64,000 nucleotides of DNA from Streptacidiphilus anmyonensis (GTDB lineage Bacteria > Actinomycetota > Actinomycetes > Streptomycetales > Streptomycetaceae): contig NZ_BBPQ01000016.1 of assembly GCF_000787855.1 (NCBI RefSeq), positions 56,973 through 120,972 of the forward strand. The letters are read 5' to 3'. Shown in pieces: positions 56,769-64,000 of this stretch. The notes under the pieces are model-generated. The model saw only the letters and a list, made by a program, of their open reading frames with translations. It made no database searches and was not told where the DNA came from. Every line of letters begins with the position of its first letter. Position 1 is the stretch's first letter. The position numbers and the translations under genes are program-made.

Positions 56769-56806
56769 CTGGGTGCTCACCTGCAGTTCCTCGCGGCCCT
56801 GGTGGG

Positions 56807-58009
56807 TCAACGCACGGTGACAGGCAGGACGGACGGGCCGCGGAGGTTGATGCGGCCGTTCCAGGTGACGTCACCCGCGAGTGAGAGCGAGGGGAAACGC
56901 TGGACCAGGCTCCCGATCGCCAACCGGCCCTCGAGGCGGGCGAGCGCGGCGCCCAGGCAGTGGTGGGGGCCCGCGCCGAAGGAGACGTGGTGGCGGGCGT
57001 TCGGGCGGTCGATGCGGAGTTCGTCCGCGTCGGGGCCCCAGTAGTCCGGGTCCCGGTTCGCGGAGGCGAGGACCGCGAAGACGAACGCGCCCGCCGGGAT
57101 GGTGCGGTCCCGCACCGTGTGCGGGGCCAACGTGATCCGCTTGGACTGCTGGACGGGGCTGTCGAACCGCAGGAACTCCTCCACCGCGTTGCCCGCCAGC
57201 CCCGGCCGCGCCCGCAGCAGCGCGAGTTGCCCGGGGTTGCGCAGCAGCGCGAGCGTGCCGTTCGCGATGAGGTTCACCGTCGTCTCGTGGCCCGCGATGT
57301 ACAGCATGACGACCTGGGCGACGAGTTCGTCGTCGCTGAGCCGGCCGCCCTCGTGCTCCGCCGCGATCAGCGCGGTCAGCAGGTCGTCGGCGGGGTTGGC
57401 CCGCTTCCAGGCGATCAGGTCGCGCGCCAGCGCGGTCATCTCGCGGGCCGCGTCGCTGATCCGCCGCATCTCCTCGGGGTCGGTGACGACCTGGAGCGTG
57501 AGGGCCAGGATGCCCGTCAGCTCGCGGATGCGGGCGTGGTCGGCGGGCGGCATGCCGAGCATCTGCGAGATCACCGCGAAGGGCAGCGGGAAGGCGAGCG
57601 CCTCGACGAGGTCGGCATGGCCCTCCTCCGCGACGCGGTCCAGCGCGGCGTCGACGAGGCGGGTGATCTCGTCCTCCAGCGCGGCGACGGAGCGGGTGGT
57701 GAACACCTTGCCGACGAGGGACCGCAGCCGGGTGTGGTCGGGCGGATCGCGGTGGACCATCGACATGTTGAGGACGCCGAGGTCGAGGCGGTCCATCTGT
57801 TCGCGGATCTGTCCGTCGACGACCTGCCGATCGTCGACGGAGAGGCCGGCGCGCAGCAGGGCCGCGATGTCGTCGTAGGAGGTCAGCATCCAGAAGCCGA
57901 ACGGGTGCCGGTGCACCGGGTCCACCTCGCGCATCCGGCGGTAGGTGGGGTAGGGGTCGTCGGTGAAGCCCGGGGCGAACGGGTTGAACAGCAGGTCAGC
58001 GGTGGTCAT
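56807..58009 (-). CDS. Cytochrome P450
   Basis: This 400-residue bacterial P450 has the I-helix oxygen motif AGHETT near residue 243, the K-helix ExxR in EEFLR and the heme loop FGAGPHHCLGAALAR with the cysteine ligand near residue 350. It should hydroxylate or epoxidise a small molecule with electrons from a ferredoxin encoded elsewhere. GGAGACC precedes the ATG. It follows a methyltransferase gene by 45 bases in the same direction, suggesting a two-step modification of one substrate. Confidence 0.95.
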   Translation of the reverse strand: MTTADLLFNPFAPGFTDDPYPTYRRMREVDPVHRHPFGFWMLTSYDDIAALLRAGLSVDDRQVVDGQIREQMDRLDLGVLNMSMVHRDPPDHTRLRSLVGKVFTTRSVAALEDEITRLVDAALDRVAEEGHADLVEALAFPLPFAVISQMLGMPPADHARIRELTGILALTLQVVTDPEEMRRISDAAREMTALARDLIAWKRANPADDLLTALIAAEHEGGRLSDDELVAQVVMLYIAGHETTVNLIANGTLALLRNPGQLALLRARPGLAGNAVEEFLRFDSPVQQSKRITLAPHTVRDRTIPAGAFVFAVLASANRDPDYWGPDADELRIDRPNARHHVSFGAGPHHCLGAALARLEGRLAIGSLVQRFPSLSLAGDVTWNGRINLRGPSVLPVTVR

Positions 58010-58054
58010 CGAGGTCTCCGGTCGGCGCAGGGTGCAGGCTGCGGGGCTTGCGGG

Positions 58055-58825
58055 TCAGGGGCGTCGGCCCCACATGGTGACCATGGCGATGCCGAGGTCC
58101 TGGGTGGCCGGATCGGCGAGATAGGCCAGCGCCTCGTCGACGGTGGCGTCGCCCAGCCGCTCGACCAGCGCGGGACGGGAGGCGTTGGCGGTGCCCGACC
58201 AGAAGCGGGCCAGCGGCCCGCCGCCGTGCAGTGGGGGCACGTCGACGGCGAAGCCGACCTCGGTGAAGCCGAGCCCGGCCAGTGGACGCGGATAGCTGCG
58301 GCCGAGATTGAGGTCGCTGCCGGTCGTCCCCGAGGCGAGCTCGCTCGCGACCGCCGCCGTCTCCCGGTAGGCGGCGCACGGCGAACTGGCCGGGCCCAGG
58401 TCCCAGGCGTCGGAGACGACGAGCCAGCCGCCGGGACGGACCCACCGCGCCATCCGCGCCAGCACGTTCTCGCGCTCGCGCAGGTGCATCAGCAGGAACC
58501 GCGCGTGCACCAGGTCGAACAGGCCGGGCGTGAAGGCCGGCTCGGTGATGTCCGCTTGGATCTCGTGGAAGCCCCGGCCGCCCAGGTGGCGGACGTCGAG
58601 GTCGACGACGGTGGCCTGCTCGCGGCAGGCGTCCATGAGCCATGCGGCGACGGTGCCCAGGCCCGCGCCGACATCGCAGGTGCGCAGGCCGGGCGTGGCG
58701 AGCGGACGCAGGCGTTCGAACGAATAGGGGTCGAAGACCCGCGCCAGCGCCCCGAGGCGGTCCGCCTCACCAGGGTTTCGGTGCGAGTAGAGGCGGTCCC
58801 CGTACCGCTCTTCTCTTGGAGTCAT
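58055..58825 (-). CDS. Class I SAM-dependent methyltransferase
   Basis: This 256-residue protein has a Rossmann methyltransferase fold with motif I CDVGAGLGTVAAWL near residue 50, an acidic residue at the end of the next strand (VVDLD), FDLVHARFLLMHL, and RWVRPGGWLVVSD. The substrate is unknown. No ribosome site is visible before the ATG. It is the first gene of a pair with a P450, inserted between relA and DUF349. Confidence 0.9.
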   Translation of the reverse strand: MTPREERYGDRLYSHRNPGEADRLGALARVFDPYSFERLRPLATPGLRTCDVGAGLGTVAAWLMDACREQATVVDLDVRHLGGRGFHEIQADITEPAFTPGLFDLVHARFLLMHLRERENVLARMARWVRPGGWLVVSDAWDLGPASSPCAAYRETAAVASELASGTTGSDLNLGRSYPRPLAGLGFTEVGFAVDVPPLHGGGPLARFWSGTANASRPALVERLGDATVDEALAYLADPATQDLGIAMVTMWGRRP

Positions 58826-58924
58826 GGCGCGATGGTTCGCCCGCGCACTTGAGCTCCCCTGGACGAATGCTTGGTTCCGTCTCCAGGGGAGCTCGCGTCG
58901 GGCGCGCTCGGCGCGCCGCCGCGT

Positions 58925-61357
<2,433 letters not shown>

Positions 61358-61802
61358 CTGCACTCCTCGGGAGCGAGACCGGGATCTCAATGGTACCGAG
61401 CGTCACACTCCCCCGCGCTCACGGCCCCACGGCAGAGCCGTCAGGGGCACGTGGACATGGCACGCCGGACCTGTTGTAACACCCAGGAGCGCGGGGCTGT
61501 TCCGACACGCGACTCCCCGCGCGGGCGCGACCGGACCCCGGCACAGGCCGCTACGGTCCGCTGCAACGCCCGAGGGGCGCGGGGCCCGACATACGGCGCC
61601 TCCCCCAGCCTGCGGCCGGGAGGTGCCCCCAGCGCGGGCGCGAGCCGACCCCGGCACGGGCCGCTACGGCCCGCTGCAACACTCAGGGGCGCGGGGAACT
61701 GCGCGACAAGCCACCCACACACGAAGTGCCCCGAACGTGCAGGGCCATCCGCATGTCAGTGGTTGCTCGCGCAGTTCCCCGCGCCCCTGAATAGTGCAAC
61801 TG
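61358..61802. repeat. Dispersed intergenic repeat, compound copy E between apt and relA
   Basis: These 445 bases hold no gene. The first half has the family core at about 61598-61643, in the orientation of copy A, and a truncated arm near 61480. The second half is an inverted repeat with arms CAGGGGCGCGGGGAACTGCG near 61684 and its reverse complement ending near 61802. Two short segments (ACCCCGGCACRGGCCGCTAC) are also directly repeated at about 61543 and 61652. Transcription from apt must cross or stop here. Confidence 0.8.
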
Positions 61803-62348
61803 CTAGATCGAGATCACGGTCTCCAGCGGAGCGTCCCCCAGCAGCGGCGCCAGCCGGGCGCGGCCGCCGAGGAAGCCGAGTTCCATCAGGACCTCCACCC
61901 CCGCCAGCTCCGCGCCCGCACGCGCGATGAGCGACAGCGCCGCCTCGACCGTGCCGCCGGTCGCGAGGACGTCGTCGACGACCAGGACCCGCTCGCCCGG
62001 CAGGAACGCGTCCCGCTGGACCTCGATGACCGCCGAGCCGTACTCCAGGTCGTAACCCTGGCGGTAGCAGTCACCGGGGAGCTTGCCCTCCTTGCGGACG
62101 GGGACGAAGCCCGCGCCGGAGGCGTACGCCGCGGGCGCGGCGAAGATGAAACCGCGCGCCTCAAGACCGACGATCTTGCTGACGCCCAGCGCCTTGGCGC
62201 GGGCCGCGAGGTGGTTCACCAGCGCGGCCAGCGCCTCGGCGTCGGCGAGGAGCGGTGCGATGTCCTTGAAGACCACGCCGGGCTTGGGGTAGTCCGGGAC
62301 GTCGCGGATCTTGGCGGCGAGAAGGCCCGCCAGGTCGGTGCCGCTCAT
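61803..62348 (-). CDS. apt: Adenine phosphoribosyltransferase
   Basis: This 181-residue enzyme salvages adenine to AMP using PRPP. The PRPP loop VLVVDDVLATGGT, the GLEARGFIFAAPAA segment and the KEGKLPG hood loop are intact. GAGGAG precedes the ATG. It lies 46 bases after secF in the same direction. Confidence 0.96.
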   Translation of the reverse strand: MSGTDLAGLLAAKIRDVPDYPKPGVVFKDIAPLLADAEALAALVNHLAARAKALGVSKIVGLEARGFIFAAPAAYASGAGFVPVRKEGKLPGDCYRQGYDLEYGSAVIEVQRDAFLPGERVLVVDDVLATGGTVEAALSLIARAGAELAGVEVLMELGFLGGRARLAPLLGDAPLETVISI

Positions 62349-62394
62349 GCGGTCGTCTGCTCCTCGGGGGTGGTCGGCGTCGGTTTCGACGCCG

Positions 62395-63516
62395 TCAACG
62401 GCGGCCGCCGGACGACCGGCGCTCGCTGCGGGTGCGGTTGACGGGCTGGTTGCGCGGACCGCCGGTCGGCGCGGGGACGGTGACCTCGGCCTGCGGGGCG
62501 TCGTCCTCGAGCGTGCGGCCCTCGGCCTCGGCCTTGGCCTCGGCCGCGCGGCGCTGCTTCACCTTGCGGGCCAGCTCGATGTACTCCGGGCGCTTCTCCT
62601 GGAGCCAGGCGACCATCGGGGTGGCCACGCAGATCGAGGAGTAGGCGCCGGCGGTCAGACCGACGAACAGCGCCAGCGAGATGTCGTTGAGGACACCCGC
62701 GCCCAGCAGGCCGCCGCCGATGAAGAGCAGCGCGGCGACCGGCAGCAGCGCCAGCACGGAGGTGTTGATCGAGCGGACCAGGGTGCTGTTCAGCGAGGCG
62801 TTGGCGGCGTCGCTGTAGGTCAGCTTGTTCTGCCGGGTGAGCTTGTTCGTCGCGGACTTGAGGCCGTCGAAGACGACGACCGTGTCGTAGAGCGAGTAAC
62901 CGAGGATCGTCAGGAAGCCGATGACCGTACCCGAGGTGACCTCGAAGCCGACCAGGGCGTAGACGCCGACGGTGATCACCAGGTCGTGCAGCAGCGCGAC
63001 CAGCGCGCCCACCGCGAGCCGCCACTCGAAGGCGAAGGCCAGGTACAGCGTCACCAGCACCATGAAGACGATCAGACCCTCGAGCGCCTTCTGGCTGATG
63101 TCGTGGCCCCAGCTGGCGCTGAGCGACTGGGTGCTGATCTGGTCCTGGCTCAGGCCCAGCGACTGCGACAGCGCGTTCTGCCCGGTGGTCGGGTCGATCT
63201 TCTCGGCCGAGCTGATCTGGATGAGGACCTGCTCGCCCTTGCTGCTGTTGGCCGTCTGCACGAGGGCGGAGCTGTCGTGCGTCAGGTCGTTGGCGGCCTT
63301 CTGGGCCTGCGAGACGGTGACACCCGGCTTGGTGACCGTGTAGATCTCGCCGCCCTTGAACTCGATGCCGAGGTTCAGGCCCCGGACCGAGAGGCCCAGG
63401 ATGGCGGCGACCAGGATGACACCGGAGATGATCGTCCACAGCCTGCGCCGACCGACGAAGTCGAAGCTGACCTCACCGGTGTAGAGGCGGTGGCCGATAT
63501 TGCCGAAGCGAGACAT
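62395..63516 (-). CDS. secF: Protein translocase subunit SecF
   Basis: This 373-residue RND-type membrane protein has six helices, the first extracellular loop domain (GIEFKGGEIYTV) and the conserved VTSGTVIGFLTILGYSLYDTVVVFD in helix 4. It works with SecD to drive release of translocated proteins with the proton gradient. The ATG at 63516 has GGAGGCC upstream. The C-terminal tail is long, charged and cytoplasmic. Confidence 0.97.
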   Translation of the reverse strand: MSRFGNIGHRLYTGEVSFDFVGRRRLWTIISGVILVAAILGLSVRGLNLGIEFKGGEIYTVTKPGVTVSQAQKAANDLTHDSSALVQTANSSKGEQVLIQISSAEKIDPTTGQNALSQSLGLSQDQISTQSLSASWGHDISQKALEGLIVFMVLVTLYLAFAFEWRLAVGALVALLHDLVITVGVYALVGFEVTSGTVIGFLTILGYSLYDTVVVFDGLKSATNKLTRQNKLTYSDAANASLNSTLVRSINTSVLALLPVAALLFIGGGLLGAGVLNDISLALFVGLTAGAYSSICVATPMVAWLQEKRPEYIELARKVKQRRAAEAKAEAEGRTLEDDAPQAEVTVPAPTGGPRNQPVNRTRSERRSSGGRR

Positions 63517-63520
63517 CGGA

Positions 63521-64000
63521 TCAGGCCTCCTTGCCGGCGGCGGGACGGGCCGGACGGCGCGAGTTGCGGCTGTCGCGGAGCGGGTTGCGGACACCGAGGC
63601 GCTCGGGCGAGAGCCCCGACCACGGGTGGCCGGAGTTGAAGAACTTCCGGCGGGCGAGCAGGGTCATCAGCGGCTTCGTGAACAGGAAGACCACGACGAC
63701 GTCGAGCAGGGTGGTCAGGCCCAGCGTGAAGGCGAAGCCCTGCACCTTGCCGACGGTGAAGAAGTACAGCACCGCCGCGGCCAGGAAGGACACGAAGTCC
63801 GACACCAGGATGGTACGGCGGGCACGCGGCCAGGCGTTGCGGACGGCCGGGCGCAGCGTGGCGCCCTCGCGCAGCTCGTCGCGGACGCGTTCGAAGTAGA
63901 CGACGAACGAGTCGGCGGTGATACCGATGGCGACGATGGCGCCGCAGACGGCCGGCAGGTTCAGCGCGAAGCCGATCGCGCCACCCAGCAGCGACATCAG
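63521..64000 (-). CDS. secD: Protein translocase subunit SecD, C-terminal part (5' end beyond window)
   Basis: About 159 residues of the C-terminus are present: the RND helices with AIVAIGITADSFVVYFERVRDELREG, TILVSDFVSFLAAAVLYFFTVGKVQGFAFTLGLTTLLDVVVVFLFTKP, and a charged tail. The rest lies beyond 64000. Its stop is four bases before the secF start. Confidence 0.96.
   Translation of the reverse strand: MMSLLGGAIGFALNLPAVCGAIVAIGITADSFVVYFERVRDELREGATLRPAVRNAWPRARRTILVSDFVSFLAAAVLYFFTVGKVQGFAFTLGLTTLLDVVVVFLFTKPLMTLLARRKFFNSGHPWSGLSPERLGVRNPLRDSRNSRRPARPAAGKEA

Overview
The window is a high-GC actinobacterial chromosome segment, most probably from Streptomycetaceae. It carries the streptomycete core order secD-secF-apt-relA, DUF349, cyclophilin, MBL hydrolase-hisS, rarA, rpsD, DUF948-DUF6167-alaS-ruvX-mltG-aroE-aroC-aroK-aroB-aroQ, pepP-efp-nusB, with frequent GTG starts and many 1-4 base start/stop overlaps. 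aspS directly after hisS, and the lack of bldD/pyr genes after nusB, differ from Streptomyces coelicolor as I remember it, so the genus is left open (Streptomyces, Kitasatospora and Streptacidiphilus are all possible). I count 59 protein genes, one of them cut by the window edge. I see no tRNA, rRNA, insertion sequence, CRISPR array or prophage.

Region 1-23.4 kb is accessory. It holds a short-chain dehydrogenase and SRPBCC genes; a guanidinium exporter gene under a guanidine-III (ykkC-III) riboswitch; a large LuxR-type ATPase regulator facing an NTF2-like gene and a drug-efflux permease; a LysG/LysE pair; and a hydroxyproline catabolic region. The last comprises a GntR regulator, a proline-iminopeptidase-like hydrolase, an orphan sugar-binding lipoprotein, and a five-gene operon for 4-hydroxyproline epimerase, a three-subunit D-hydroxyproline dehydrogenase and a DapA-family deaminase. 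A 16-bp motif shared between the GntR promoter and the operon promoter suggests a common operator.

Region 23.4-40 kb is core: nusB, efp, an aminopeptidase-P homologue with a degraded metal site, the shikimate operon, mltG, ruvX, alaS and rpsD. It is interrupted by a P-loop gene after aroQ and by an AAA/TPR regulator gene whose 3' end runs through the rpsD terminator.

Region 40-50.3 kb mixes core rarA with accessory genes: an amidase with a palindromic operator, a Doc-type toxin with an unusual partner protein, a CitA/CitB-type two-component system facing a dicarboxylate transporter, and an efflux permease facing a TetR regulator.

Region 50.3-64 kb is core (aspS, hisS, MBL hydrolase, cyclophilin, DUF349, relA, apt, secF, secD) with one inserted methyltransferase-P450 pair. 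Five copies of a GC-rich intergenic repeat family, each an inverted repeat ending in CAGGGGCGCGGGG-like arms, sit between genes at about 17.2, 25.8, 30.0, 56.7 and 61.6 kb.
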